This document shows, in pieces, positions 51,892 through 60,541 of a DNA stretch of 64,000 nt. The position numbers were made by a program, and so were the translations under genes. The notes below the pieces were generated by a model. That model ran no database searches. It had not been told where the DNA came from and saw only the letters and a program-made list of their open reading frames with translations. This stretch comes from Brevibacterium zhoupengii. Lineage in GTDB: Bacteria > Actinomycetota > Actinomycetes > Actinomycetales > Brevibacteriaceae. The DNA lies in NCBI RefSeq assembly GCF_021117425.1, contig NZ_CP088298.1:1922001-1986000 (forward strand). Reading direction: 5' to 3'. How positions within the stretch are numbered: position 1 is the first letter of the stretch; every line of letters begins with the position of its first letter.

Positions 51892-53099
51892 GCAGGTGCG
51901 CGCTGTGCTCGAGCGCGCCGTTTCAGCAGCTCTCGGGCAGCGATCCGACCGGCGCGGGTAGCACCGACGGTTGAGCTGGCAGAACCATAGCCGACGAGGA
52001 AGATCCGTTGGTCGTCTTTGACCGCGACCTCTGTCTCCATGGAGATTCCACCGTCGGGTGTGCGCAGACGCAGCGGTGCCAGATGGTTGAGTGCGGCGCG
52101 AAAACCAGTGTTCCAGAAAATGACGTCGACCTCTTCGACACGTTCCTGTTCGAAGGGCTGCCAGGATTCGGGCAGAGCCAGGTGGTCGCTTGCTGAGGGG
52201 CCAAGTCCCTCCGAAGTGGACTGTTCTTCGGCAGCCTGGCCCGGAAAATGGACGCCGTGAGGAAGAATCGCGTCGATCATTCCACGTGAGACGAGCACAC
52301 CGGATTCGACTCCGTCGAGAAAGTCCTGGCGAACAGGAAGTCCCGTGGTGCGGACGACGCTGGCTGGGGCAAGGCCAGCCAATGTGCGAGACCGTACGGC
52401 TCGTTCAACCTCGAGGCCCCAATTGCCGTCAAACTCCCGTGATGTGAAGTTCGGGGGCCTACGGGTGGCCCACAATGTCTCGGTGACCTTCGCCAGTTCG
52501 AGCAGGAACTGTGTGGCAGAGATGCCACCACCGATCACCAACGTTCTCAGTCCTCGGAAGTCTTCCACGTCTCGAAAGTTCGCGGTGTGGAGTTGGCGGC
52601 CCTCGAACTCAGCGATGCCTGGGACGAAAGGTACATACGGGTGAGTCCAAGTTCCGGTCGAATTGATCAGGTACCGGGTGGAGAGATGAACACGTTCACC
52701 GTCGATGTCTGCCGTGATCTCCAGAGGTCCCGAATCAGGGGTGGGGGATTTAACCGTGACCACCTCGGCAGGGCGGACGACGCAGAGTTCGAGTTCGCGT
52801 TCGAAGCGGGAATAGTAGTCCGAGACCACCGTTGAGGCGGGGACTGAGGGATCTGGCGAGCCGAGTGGAAACCCTGGCAGATCCGCCACATGGTTCGTTG
52901 AACCAAGCGTGAGGGAATCCCATCTCTCGCGCCACGCACCGCCAGGCCCAGCACCGGCGTCGAGGACGATGAAGTCCTTGCCCGGTACCAGCCCGTCACG
53001 CCACAGGTAATGGGCCGCTGAGAGACCGGCCTGACCTGCGCCGATAATGACAATCGGCCAATGGGACTCGACGAGCAACTCCGAAATGCGGCACACCAT
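51861..53099 (-). CDS. Flavin-dependent oxidoreductase, FMO/CzcO-like
   Basis: 412 residues. WPIVIIGAGQAGLSAAHYLW binds FAD, LTLGSTNHVADLPGFPLG and a second Rossmann loop LVIGGGISATQFLLELA bind NADPH. VDVIFWNTGFRAALNHLAPLRL is the conserved late motif (here WNTGF) of YhbO/CzcO-type monooxygenases. It oxygenates or reduces a small molecule; substrate unknown. ATG 53099 is 6 nt after AACAAT. Confidence 0.9.
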   Translation of the reverse strand: MVCRISELLVESHWPIVIIGAGQAGLSAAHYLWRDGLVPGKDFIVLDAGAGPGGAWRERWDSLTLGSTNHVADLPGFPLGSPDPSVPASTVVSDYYSRFERELELCVVRPAEVVTVKSPTPDSGPLEITADIDGERVHLSTRYLINSTGTWTHPYVPFVPGIAEFEGRQLHTANFRDVEDFRGLRTLVIGGGISATQFLLELAKVTETLWATRRPPNFTSREFDGNWGLEVERAVRSRTLAGLAPASVVRTTGLPVRQDFLDGVESGVLVSRGMIDAILPHGVHFPGQAAEEQSTSEGLGPSASDHLALPESWQPFEQERVEEVDVIFWNTGFRAALNHLAPLRLRTPDGGISMETEVAVKDDQRIFLVGYGSASSTVGATRAGRIAARELLKRRARAQRAPAQEKAGVSRS

Positions 53100-53105
53100 G
53101 AGGCC

Positions 53106-53111
53106 ATTGTT
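53106..53111 (-). promoter_or_regulatory. Predicted -10 (AACAAT), leaderless oxidoreductase start
   Basis: AACAAT lies 6 nt before the ATG; a weak match, kept for its spacing. Confidence 0.35.
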
Positions 53112-53226
53112 TCAGGTTCCTGCCGTCTTTGCCTTGGAGGATGGCGGAGCTGTGTCCGATCCTCGTGAATGGCGGTGAAGCCGTCCGCCTCCGGTGTGGA
53201 TTGAAGGCCCGAGCTGAGGGTGAAGA

Positions 53227-54051
53227 TCAGTTGCAGTCTGGACCTTGTGGGTTCATGTAGCAGTCCTCATCGACGAGATAGCGGTGGTAGCGGTAGACAT
53301 CAATGGAAATCTCGTTGCTTGCTACGTGTGCGAAACCGTCGATGGGCAGCCAAGGCCCACCGTCTACGGAGAATTCGCCGCTGAACGTCGCGGTCATGCC
53401 GACAGTCTTCGCTCCTGTCTTCTGATAGTCGTGGCCGATCTGCGGTTCGTCGCCGGGTCGTGGTTTCGATCCGGTCTTCGTCGTCGTCCCGCCGGTGTCG
53501 TCGCCGAAGTCCCAGTAGAACTTCTCAGGAGTGACCTTGACCGTGACTGCGTAAGTCAGCAATGTCATATCGATATAGCTGGTGTCCGCATCCGTCCAGA
53601 ACGCAGCCGGTTTGCCGATGACGGCCCAATCTTTGGGCCAGGCATGAATCGTCGGAGCTGGTATGTCGAAGGTCTGGAACTGAGACTCAGGAATGCGGGT
53701 GGGTGGTTCTGGCCTGACGGGTGCACTCCCACCGCCCCCTCCGGGACCGGGACCTGGGCCCGGGAGGTCCGCACAGATATGTCCGACTTCTTCGAGAATA
53801 CAGTCGGGCATTTCGGCCCCGCCGCCTCCGCCGGAACCGCCGCCGGAACCGCCGCCGGAGCCTCCGCCTCCTCCGCCTCCTCCGGGTCCTGGGGGAGGCG
53901 GCGGGGCAGGCGGCTCGATGACACTACAATCTCGTCCGGCCATTGACCCGCAGCCAGGACCTGAAGCGATAGCTGGAAGCTGCACGACCATCGACATGAC
54001 CACTACGGTGCATAAGATGAAGAAGTGCGCAGTGATTAGTCGTCTTCGCAC
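53227..54051 (-). CDS. Glycine-rich secreted protein with PKD-like domain
   Basis: 274 residues. Signal peptide (hydrophobic stretch 9-28, cleavage near AIASG), a Pro run, a long Gly/Ser linker (GGGSGGGSGGG units), a short Cys-bearing segment AEMPDCILEEVGHICADLP, then Pro/Gly and a beta domain with EKFYWDFGDDTGGTTTKTG and IGHDYQKTGAKTVGMTATFSG, which is a PKD-like pattern (WDFGD...HxY). The end VDEDCYMNPQGPDCN adds two Cys. GTG 54051 has GGAG 6 nt upstream and overlaps the partner lipoprotein stop by 16 nt. Confidence 0.78.
   Translation of the reverse strand: MRRRLITAHFFILCTVVVMSMVVQLPAIASGPGCGSMAGRDCSVIEPPAPPPPPGPGGGGGGGGSGGGSGGGSGGGGGAEMPDCILEEVGHICADLPGPGPGPGGGGGSAPVRPEPPTRIPESQFQTFDIPAPTIHAWPKDWAVIGKPAAFWTDADTSYIDMTLLTYAVTVKVTPEKFYWDFGDDTGGTTTKTGSKPRPGDEPQIGHDYQKTGAKTVGMTATFSGEFSVDGGPWLPIDGFAHVASNEISIDVYRYHRYLVDEDCYMNPQGPDCN
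53815..53915 (-). repeat. Gly/Pro-coding simple-sequence repeat
   Basis: CCGCC/CCTCC-rich runs with repeated CCGCCGGAA units encode the Gly-Ser linker and Pro run; prone to replication slippage, so length may vary among strains. Confidence 0.8.
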
Positions 54052-54686
54052 TCTTTGCTCCGCAGGTATTGATTAGAGACCTTCCAGCTACCGTCTTCAT
54101 TCGTGACTACGTGTTGCATCGTGATCCCCTTGGGTTTTCCTGAAGGTAGAGAATCACCTTGATCAACAACTTTCCACTCCGAGTCCCGGGTGCAGAAGAG
54201 AATACTTACAGAATTGTCGTTAGATGCGTTGTTCTGCAAATCTACAGATTCAATTGTTACGTCATAGGCCTTGTATTTGCCTGCCATGTATTGCTTTTCC
54301 GAACGCATCGAATCAGCTTCGGATTTGAGCGATTTCAGAGACTCTTCGCGAGCGAACCTGCCGGGGTTAGAAACGTCTGTACCACCAGACGAGAACACAC
54401 GATTGATGGTGGCGATGTAACCATCAAACGCGACTAATGCCCCCTCTACGGCTTCCGTCTCCTCTGAACTCAGATTCAGGTCGGTTTCGTAGGCGGGGAT
54501 TGTGGGTTGCGGGTCAGCGGCCGGTGACGCCGTTGAGGAGTCTTTGGCAGGCAGCGTTGAGGTCGGCGCGGCTACGGGGGAATGGTCTTCGCATCCTGAC
54601 AGCAATAGGGGCACTGAGAGTGCAGCGGTCAAAGTCAGAGCTGTTGCAGCTCGAACGCGGACGCGTCTGCCAAGTCCGGTCTTCAT
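54036..54686 (-). CDS. Lipoprotein partner of the PKD-like protein
   Basis: 216 residues: Arg-rich start, hydrophobic helix and lipobox LLSGC (about Cys32), a Ser/Thr/Pro spacer, a helical part (SSEETEAVEGALVAFDGYIATINRVF, then ESLKSLKSEADSMRSEKQYM) and a beta part ending WKVSNQYLRSKECEDD. The second half resembles the small surface domains that follow a helical pair in actinobacterial lipoproteins; family not recognised. ATG 54686 lies after GGCGTGGA; the frame upstream is unsupported. Confidence 0.72.
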   Translation of the reverse strand: MKTGLGRRVRVRAATALTLTAALSVPLLLSGCEDHSPVAAPTSTLPAKDSSTASPAADPQPTIPAYETDLNLSSEETEAVEGALVAFDGYIATINRVFSSGGTDVSNPGRFAREESLKSLKSEADSMRSEKQYMAGKYKAYDVTIESVDLQNNASNDNSVSILFCTRDSEWKVVDQGDSLPSGKPKGITMQHVVTNEDGSWKVSNQYLRSKECEDD

Positions 54687-54820
54687 TCCACGCCTCTGTG
54701 GTCGATAACTCCGGCGCCGATGTATCAATCGCGCCCGGAATCTCTACATTATGCGAGAACTGTGACTTTGAGAACAGGCGAAGTTGAATCTGTGGATAAC
54801 CTGCCCGTCAGTGGAAGGGT

Positions 54821-55399
54821 CTACTTCTTGGCTGCTTTCGCGGCTGCCTTCTGCTGTTTCTTGAATGCCCGGACTTCCAACAAGGTGTCCTCATCGACCA
54901 CGTCGGCGATGGAGCGACGGCTGTCTTCCGTCCCGTAGTCGCCAGCAGCCTCGCGCCATCCATCGGCGTTGAAATCGAACTGTTTGCCGAGGAGGGCGAG
55001 GAAGATCTTCGCCTTCTGCTCTCCGAATCCCGGCAGTTTCTTCAGGCGTTTGAGGACTTCCGGTCCTGTCGGATCGCCCGAGGTCCAAATCGCAGCTGTG
55101 TCGCCGTCATATTCGTCAACGATCTCTGTTGCGAGCTTCTGCACTCGTGTGGCCATCGACTTCGGGAATCGGTGGACTGCTGGTTTGATCGAGAACTTTT
55201 CCAGGAACTCGTCGGGATCCATCTCAGCAACGTCCACGACATCCAGCCTGCCCAGACGCTCAGCGAGCTTCGCCGGACCAGCGAAAGCTACTTCCATCGG
55301 CACCTGCTGGTCAAGCAGCATGCCCATCAACAGTGCAAACGGGTCATCAGCGAGAAGGGCGTCGGCATCGGCATTGCCGGAAAGGAATACTGAACTCAT
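54821..55399 (-). CDS. HhH-GPD-type base-excision repair protein
   Basis: 192 residues. DPFALLMGMLLDQQVPMEVAFAGPAKL resembles the first helices of HhH-GPD DNA glycosylases (LLDQQ), and LKKLPGFGEQKAKIFLALLG is a helix-hairpin-helix DNA-binding motif. It is a compact form without an iron-sulfur cluster loop; the usual catalytic Asp is not clear. The end is Lys/Ala-rich (KKQQKAAAKAAKK). It converges with nothing; the start is ATG 55399. Confidence 0.82.
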   Translation of the reverse strand: MSSVFLSGNADADALLADDPFALLMGMLLDQQVPMEVAFAGPAKLAERLGRLDVVDVAEMDPDEFLEKFSIKPAVHRFPKSMATRVQKLATEIVDEYDGDTAAIWTSGDPTGPEVLKRLKKLPGFGEQKAKIFLALLGKQFDFNADGWREAAGDYGTEDSRRSIADVVDEDTLLEVRAFKKQQKAAAKAAKK

Positions 55400-55442
55400 G
55401 CGTCCATAGTGGCACGTAACCCGTCAGCAAGCACCTCAGAGA

Positions 55443-55448
55443 TACCAT
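55443..55448 (+). promoter_or_regulatory. Predicted -10 (TACCAT), leaderless start
   Basis: TACCAT lies 6 nt before the ATG of the YchJ-like gene. Confidence 0.45.
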
Positions 55449-55454
55449 CGAAAT

Positions 55455-55835
55455 ATGATCTGTCCCTGCTCCGGAATGCCGCCCGGCACCGATTACGACA
55501 ACTGCTGCCGCCCCGCCCTGGACGGACAGACATGGCCGACAACCGCCGAGGCGCTCATGCGCTCTCGTTACACCGCATTCGCCCGCGGACATGAAGACCA
55601 CCTCTTTCGCACCTGGCACGCCAGGACGCGGCCCAACGACATCGGCGTGGATGCTGACACCGTGTGGCTGGGCCTGGAGATCGTGGACACAACAGGCGGA
55701 TCGGAAACTGATGAAACAGGAACGGTGCATTTTCGGGCAACCTACCGGGACCGCCTCGGCGAGCACACACTGGAAGAGAACTCATCATTCGTCCGCAGGA
55801 CGGGTAGGTGGGTATATCTAGACGCCCTCGACTGA
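55455..55835 (+). CDS. YchJ-like (UPF0225) SEC-C protein
   Basis: 126 residues. The start CPCSGMPPGTDYDNCCRPAL is a SEC-C-like zinc motif (CxC...CC), followed by TAEALMRSRYTAFARGHEDHLFRTWH, the YchJ NTF2-like domain signature, and a beta sheet ending RWVYLDALD. Role unknown; SEC-C motifs bind zinc and often proteins. Confidence 0.9.
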   Translation: MICPCSGMPPGTDYDNCCRPALDGQTWPTTAEALMRSRYTAFARGHEDHLFRTWHARTRPNDIGVDADTVWLGLEIVDTTGGSETDETGTVHFRATYRDRLGEHTLEENSSFVRRTGRWVYLDALD

Positions 55836-55863
55836 GCGGGCTTCGCACGCACTGAACTGTGTC

Positions 55864-55869
55864 TATACT
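55864..55869 (+). promoter_or_regulatory. Predicted -10 (TATACT) of the long leader
   Basis: TATACT is a near-perfect -10; transcription would start near 55876 and give a leader of about 148 nt before the DUF2087 gene. Confidence 0.5.
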
Positions 55870-55950
55870 GTTGGCAGCGGCGCATCCAACGCCCAGCCAC
55901 GGTCGTGATCCCAGCTCACCGATCAATTGGCGAAGGGGAGAGAATCCTCG

Positions 55951-56006
55951 GACCAACCTGTCACGGTGATCTCCTGACCAGGTTTCGTGCTGGGGGAGAC
56001 TTGGTC
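55951..56006 (+). ncRNA. Structured 5' leader, riboswitch-like candidate
   Basis: GACCAA (55951-55956) pairs with TTGGTC (56001-56006) around an inner hairpin AACCTGTCA (55955-55963) with TGACCAGGTT (55975-55984). A TCTCC in the loop could pair with GGGGGAGA (55992-55999) as an alternative fold. It lies just upstream of the GAGGAA ribosome site. I do not recognise a known riboswitch class. Confidence 0.45.
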
Positions 56007-56023
56007 GTTGAGGAACGAACGCC

Positions 56024-56482
56024 ATGACCAAGCACAACGACTTCAAACTGCTCGTCCGCCACCGTATGGCCGTGACCGGGGAGAACTTCACCTCCGCCCG
56101 TGCAGCGCTGTTGGAAGCCCAGAGCCCCAACAGTGCAGTAGCGACCGAAAATGAAGCAGAGGCGTTCAGGGCTAAAACGCTGAGAACATTCATGCGTGAG
56201 GGCCGACTGAACTCGATTCCCACGAAGCGCAAGGCGCTCGTCGTGATCCTCATCCAGCTCCTGGCAGCCTTCGAGGTCGGCAGAATTTACAGCGAGAAGG
56301 ACGTCAACTCGATCCTCAGGACCTTCCACCCGGACTTTGCACGCCTGCGGCGAGAACTCATCGACTACCGGTACTTGGAGCGCAATGCTCACACCGGCCA
56401 GTACTGGGTGAACTCAGTACTGCCCGAGCACCGCGGCAACCAACTCCAGGAGACAGCCGTCTCCGAGACGTTTCTGCGCTGA
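56024..56482 (+). CDS. DUF2087-domain protein
   Basis: 152 residues. The C-terminal half is DUF2087: FMREGRLNSIPTKRKALVVILIQLLAAFEVGRIYSEKDVN with LRTFHPDFARLRRELIDYRYLERN and YWVN, a winged-helix-like fold often found attached to regulators or metal-response genes. The N-terminal half (VRHRMAVTGENFTSARAALLEA) resembles a short antitoxin-type helix domain. Function unknown. GAGGAA lies 9 nt before ATG 56024; expression may be controlled by the structured leader. Confidence 0.85.
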   Translation: MTKHNDFKLLVRHRMAVTGENFTSARAALLEAQSPNSAVATENEAEAFRAKTLRTFMREGRLNSIPTKRKALVVILIQLLAAFEVGRIYSEKDVNSILRTFHPDFARLRRELIDYRYLERNAHTGQYWVNSVLPEHRGNQLQETAVSETFLR

Positions 56483-56541
56483 ATCGGCAACCGAGTATCC
56501 TTGAAGTTCGGGTCAACACCGGGCAAACACAAGGAGCATCC

Positions 56542-57051
56542 ATGGGCCAGGCATACCACGCCGATTCGACCGATCTCAACGACAAAGAGATCCTCACGTG
56601 GGACACATTCGGCACGTCGGCCAGGGAGATGGCACAGACCATCGCCGACTCCGACTACGACCCCGAGGTCGTCATCGCGATCGCCCGTGGCGGCCTGCTG
56701 CCAGCCGGGGCACTGGCCTACGCGCTCGGCCTCAAACTCTCCGATGCCATCAACGTCGAGTTCTACACCGATGTTCATGAGACGTTGCCCGACCCGATTC
56801 TCTTGGCCCCGATGCTCGACATCGATGCCATCAAGGGCAAGAAGCTGCTCGTCGTCGACGACGTCGCCGATTCAGGCCGCACGCTCGCTCTCGTCCTCGA
56901 ACTGCTCAAAAAGCATGGCGCCGAAGCTCAGTCCGCAGTCATCTATGCGAAGTCGGCATCCATCATCGACCCGGACTTCGTGTGGAAGCGCACCGATCAG
57001 TGGATCGTCTTCCCATGGTCGGCCGAGCCACCGGTCGTCGCTTCCAAATAG
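56542..57051 (+). CDS. Phosphoribosyltransferase (xanthine/hypoxanthine type)
   Basis: 169 residues. The PRPP-binding motif is LLVVDDVADSGRTLALVLELL; EVVIAIARGGLLPAGALAYALG supplies the first loop, and a late FVWKRTDQWIVFPW carries the base-stacking Trp region. It joins a purine base to PRPP. Substrate choice (xanthine, guanine or hypoxanthine) is not decidable. CAAGGAG precedes ATG 56542. It could salvage the bases released by the nucleoside hydrolase at 6237. Confidence 0.92.
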   Translation: MGQAYHADSTDLNDKEILTWDTFGTSAREMAQTIADSDYDPEVVIAIARGGLLPAGALAYALGLKLSDAINVEFYTDVHETLPDPILLAPMLDIDAIKGKKLLVVDDVADSGRTLALVLELLKKHGAEAQSAVIYAKSASIIDPDFVWKRTDQWIVFPWSAEPPVVASK

Positions 57052-57061
57052 GAAGCAGACG

Positions 57062-58369
57062 GTGTTGCATGCGTGGCGAGATATCGACGCCCCGTGCGGA
57101 CGGGTCAGGGCCAACGTCGACGGCGATGTGATCCGCGCTCGGGGCATTCGCTATGCCCGCGCGCAACGGTTCGCCCATCCCGTCGATGAGCCGCCCGTCG
57201 ACGCTATCGACGGCAGAGATCCCGGCCCCGGAAGTCCGCAGTACCGACGTGATCCGAATGCGGGAATGACCTTCGATCAACTCGGCGGGCTTCCCACCAG
57301 CGAAGACTGCCTGCGAGTGAGTGTGACCATGCCCGCAGACACGGATGGAACTGACTCCGGGTTGCCCGTGCTCGTGTGGATCCACGGCGGTGCCTATGTC
57401 GCCGGCGCCGGAGATGCGAAGATCTACGATCCGCACACCCTCGTCGAAGAACAGAACATCATCGTCGTCTCAGTCACCTACCGCCTCGGCGTCCTGGGGT
57501 TCTTGGGCACGGGCAAGCCCGAACATTCCAATCTCGGTCTGCTCGACCAGATCTCGGCCCTGCGCTGGGTCCAGCGCAACGTTTCCGCCTTCGGGGGAGA
57601 CCCCAGCAATGTCACGATCGCCGGACAGAGCGCCGGTGCCGACTCCTGCGCACACCTCATGATCGCCGAGGCGACCGAGGGTCTCTTCCACCGTGTGATC
57701 TTGGCATCAGCACCACTGGGGCTCGCCGGTGGTACCGAACCGATGAACTGGGCCATGGCGAAGGTCGCCGAGAAGATCGACCCCGACGCCAGCGTCGACG
57801 ACATCTTGGCGGCGCAGGACGAAGTGCATAGGGCTGCCATGGTCGGCGGGCTGCACGCCGGCATGTGCTTCGGCGTCCACTACGGCGACTACCCGCTGCC
57901 AGCGAAGTCCGAGACAGGAGCAGCATGGTCAGAGGCTGCACGCAAGTACGACGTGCTCATGACTCGCACGGAACGCGAGATCGCCTTCTTCGCCGGTTTC
58001 GTCCCCGCCTTCCGACGCCTCCACAACCGGCATCTGACCTCTCCGATGCTCGAATCGCTGATCTCGGGCATCACCTCGGCGGTGTACACGCGTGCGGCCA
58101 AGGAATTCTACGACCGCCACCGCATGTCGGGAGGCCAAGGCACGCGCCTCCTCATCGTCTCCCGCGGAGACGGCAGCTTCTTCGATGCCGCGCATTCGGG
58201 AGACCTTCCGCTGCTTTTCCCCGGCGAGGTATGGCACGACAGCTTCCTCGACTACGGTGAGTCGGCGCAGATCGCCGGCCCAGAGCTGCGCAGCATCTGG
58301 GGGCGCTTCGCAACCTCCGGTGCCTTGCCACGGGTTCCCGTGCCCGGGCTCATCGACATTCTGGGCTGA
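57062..58369 (+). CDS. Type B carboxylesterase
   Basis: 435 residues. VWIHGGAYVAGAGDAKIYD is the oxyanion region, EDCLRVSVTMP an early signature, IAGQSAGADSCAHLM the nucleophile elbow with Ser190 (GQSAG in place of GESAG), and AAHSGDLPLLFPGE the catalytic His region. It hydrolyses carboxylic esters in the cytosol; no signal peptide is seen. GTG 57062 has AGGAAG 6 nt upstream; the frame continues through the previous gene only by chance. Confidence 0.92.
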   Translation: MLHAWRDIDAPCGRVRANVDGDVIRARGIRYARAQRFAHPVDEPPVDAIDGRDPGPGSPQYRRDPNAGMTFDQLGGLPTSEDCLRVSVTMPADTDGTDSGLPVLVWIHGGAYVAGAGDAKIYDPHTLVEEQNIIVVSVTYRLGVLGFLGTGKPEHSNLGLLDQISALRWVQRNVSAFGGDPSNVTIAGQSAGADSCAHLMIAEATEGLFHRVILASAPLGLAGGTEPMNWAMAKVAEKIDPDASVDDILAAQDEVHRAAMVGGLHAGMCFGVHYGDYPLPAKSETGAAWSEAARKYDVLMTRTEREIAFFAGFVPAFRRLHNRHLTSPMLESLISGITSAVYTRAAKEFYDRHRMSGGQGTRLLIVSRGDGSFFDAAHSGDLPLLFPGEVWHDSFLDYGESAQIAGPELRSIWGRFATSGALPRVPVPGLIDILG

Positions 58370-58443
58370 ATCCAGACCGAAACGGGGTCGGCGAAGAGAC
58401 CGAGACCTGACGCTTGCAGCCATCCCAGGTCAGTGCCGTGGAC

Positions 58444-58449
58444 TATCGT
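58444..58449 (+). promoter_or_regulatory. Predicted -10 (TATCGT), leaderless start
   Basis: TATCGT lies 6 nt before ATG 58456. Confidence 0.5.
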
Positions 58450-58455
58450 GAACTC

Positions 58456-59538
58456 ATGGACTCACACCAAGTCTCAGCGGCCCGACTGATCGCCCAAGGA
58501 CTCGCCGGTTCATCGCGCCCGACAACAACCACGACACTGTCGGTCGTCAGTCATCTCGGCTGCGTCCAGGCACAGGCTCTGGGCGGTGCACTGGTATCGA
58601 TCGCTCTGCGCACAGGCACCTCGGTCACAGCCGTCCGTGAGGCCATGAACGCCGGAGACATCGTCAGGACGTGGACGCAGCGGGGCACAATCCATCTGGT
58701 CGCAGCCGAGGACCTCGGATGGGTGCTTAAACTGACGGGACAACGCACACTCAAGGCTGTGGCAAAGCGGCGCGAGGTCTTCGGCGTCACTGACGCGATG
58801 GTCGACTCCGCCGCGCGACTTGCCGAAGAGGCGATCCGTGCTCGCGGGCCCTTGACCCGTCAGGAACTGCTCGAGGCCTTCGAACCTCTGCAGGCGGGCC
58901 GCGAATACGGGCACGAGCGCTACCTCATCACCACCCTGGCTCTGCGCAACATCATCGCCCAAGGGCCGATGGTTGAGGACAAGGACGACATGAAGTACGT
59001 TCTCACCGCGGACTGGATCCCGAACCCCGTCGATCTCGACGCCGAGGCTGCCCTACACGAATGGATGCGACGCTACGTACTGAGCCATGGGCCGGTCACA
59101 GTCGACGACGCCGCACGCTGGACGGGACTGCCCAAGACCCCGGTGCGACAAGCCCTTGCCGCTGCCGTCTCCGAGGCAGAAATCGTCAAGGTAAGCATCG
59201 ATGACCAAGACCATTACCAGTCACCCGATCTGGCCGATCATGTGCACGAGAGCCGCGAGCAGGCGAACGAGCTCCTGCTGCTGCCCGGCTTCGATGAGAT
59301 CATCCTCGGCTATAAGGACCGCAGCGCCACTCTCGACCCGGCACACGAGAAGCTCGTAGTGCCCGGTGGCAACGGCATGTTCAAGAACACTCTCATTCAC
59401 GACACCCGAGCGCGGGCAACATGGAAGCGTTCACCGCGCAAGACCGGGCCTCGCCTGATCATCGAGCCCTTCGATGACGAGGCCGTCGACATCGCCCGCG
59501 CCGAGGTGGTTGCCGCCTCCCATCCTGCCTTCGTCTGA
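58456..59538 (+). CDS. Winged-helix DNA-binding protein (HTH_42/AlkZ-like)
   Basis: 360 residues. HLGCVQAQALGGALVSIALRTG, VRTWTQRGTIHLVAAEDLGW and LPGFDEIILGYKDRSATLDPAH with VPGGNGMFKNTLI match the HTH_42 winged-helix family, whose Streptomyces member AlkZ is a DNA glycosylase that unhooks crosslinks (QxQ and similar motifs). Here VQAQ sits at the equivalent place, so repair of alkylated bases is plausible but unproven. ATG 58456 and GTG 58438 are both possible. Confidence 0.88.
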   Translation: MDSHQVSAARLIAQGLAGSSRPTTTTTLSVVSHLGCVQAQALGGALVSIALRTGTSVTAVREAMNAGDIVRTWTQRGTIHLVAAEDLGWVLKLTGQRTLKAVAKRREVFGVTDAMVDSAARLAEEAIRARGPLTRQELLEAFEPLQAGREYGHERYLITTLALRNIIAQGPMVEDKDDMKYVLTADWIPNPVDLDAEAALHEWMRRYVLSHGPVTVDDAARWTGLPKTPVRQALAAAVSEAEIVKVSIDDQDHYQSPDLADHVHESREQANELLLLPGFDEIILGYKDRSATLDPAHEKLVVPGGNGMFKNTLIHDTRARATWKRSPRKTGPRLIIEPFDDEAVDIARAEVVAASHPAFV

Positions 59539-59545
59539 GGCAGTG

Positions 59546-60541
59546 ATGAAGATCGGAATCATCGTCAATCCCAAGCACGGGCACACCACGCGTGTTTACG
59601 GCGAGCTCGTCGAGATCATCAGACGAAGCGACAATAGGTACCGGAGTGCCACAACGACGAAGCAGTGGCCGGGAGCTGAGCAGACCTCACAGCTGCTTGA
59701 CTGGGGAGCGGATCTCATCGTCGTCCTCGGCGGCGATGGCACGCTGCGCATGAGTGCTCCTGTGCTGGCAGCGGCGAATGTTCCTGTCCTCATCTTTCCG
59801 ACCGGAACCGCAAACGTCCTGTCCAGGCACATTGGGATCAGGTCGACACGGCAGGCGTTGCTGCTGGTCGAGAAGTATGTGGACTCACCGGTCGCGTCGC
59901 GCTGCGAGGTGCCGGTCAACGTCGCAGACTGTTTCACCGAGGCTGGCCTACGACGTGAGCATTTTGTGTCGCTGGCCGGGATCGGGGGAGACGCGCGGGC
60001 AGTCTCCGGGCGTACACGTCTCCCAGCAGGTCTCGGGTGGGGGATCCTCGGATATGCCTATGGTGCCGGGCGGGCACTCTTCGCCCCACTGATCAGTGCA
60101 CGACTGACGACGAGGCAGATCTCCGGTGGGCTGCCAGCCAGCGGATCGGAGTCGGACTCACAGCCGGAAGCTCTGCCGCTCGAGAGGGTAATCGAGAGTC
60201 CAGTGTGGTCGGTTATGGCCTCGAAGACGGCGCGACCGGCAGGTCCGATCACGGTCTTCGAGCACGCGAGGCCCACCGCAGTGCAATTCGAGTTTCTCGC
60301 AGTCGAGCTGAGCTCGACGACACCGGGCGACCGTCTCGGCGAATGGGCACGGATCGGCTGGGACTGCGTGAACCGGCGTCCGGCAGCTCACTCAGCGATG
60401 CACTACTGGCAGGGGACCGAAGCCAGCATCACCCTTGATGACCCGGCTCCGGTCCAAATCGACGGCGACCCCATCGGGGACTGCCGTCGATTGGACCTGC
60501 GAGCCGGAACAAGTTCACTGAAGGTCCTCACACCGAACTAG
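59546..60541 (+). CDS. Diacylglycerol/lipid kinase-like protein
   Basis: 331 residues. KIGIIVNPKHGHTTRVYGEL opens the domain, LIVVLGGDGTLRMSAPVLAAANVPV is the GGDGT nucleotide-binding motif, and FPTGTANVLSRHIGI the PxGTxN motif; a second lobe with AGIGGDARAVSGRTR and a late QIDGDPIGDC follow. It phosphorylates a lipid such as diacylglycerol or a sphingoid-like base. It starts 7 nt after the previous stop, and its end overlaps the convergent HerA-like gene by 4 nt. Confidence 0.92.
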   Translation: MKIGIIVNPKHGHTTRVYGELVEIIRRSDNRYRSATTTKQWPGAEQTSQLLDWGADLIVVLGGDGTLRMSAPVLAAANVPVLIFPTGTANVLSRHIGIRSTRQALLLVEKYVDSPVASRCEVPVNVADCFTEAGLRREHFVSLAGIGGDARAVSGRTRLPAGLGWGILGYAYGAGRALFAPLISARLTTRQISGGLPASGSESDSQPEALPLERVIESPVWSVMASKTARPAGPITVFEHARPTAVQFEFLAVELSSTTPGDRLGEWARIGWDCVNRRPAAHSAMHYWQGTEASITLDDPAPVQIDGDPIGDCRRLDLRAGTSSLKVLTPN

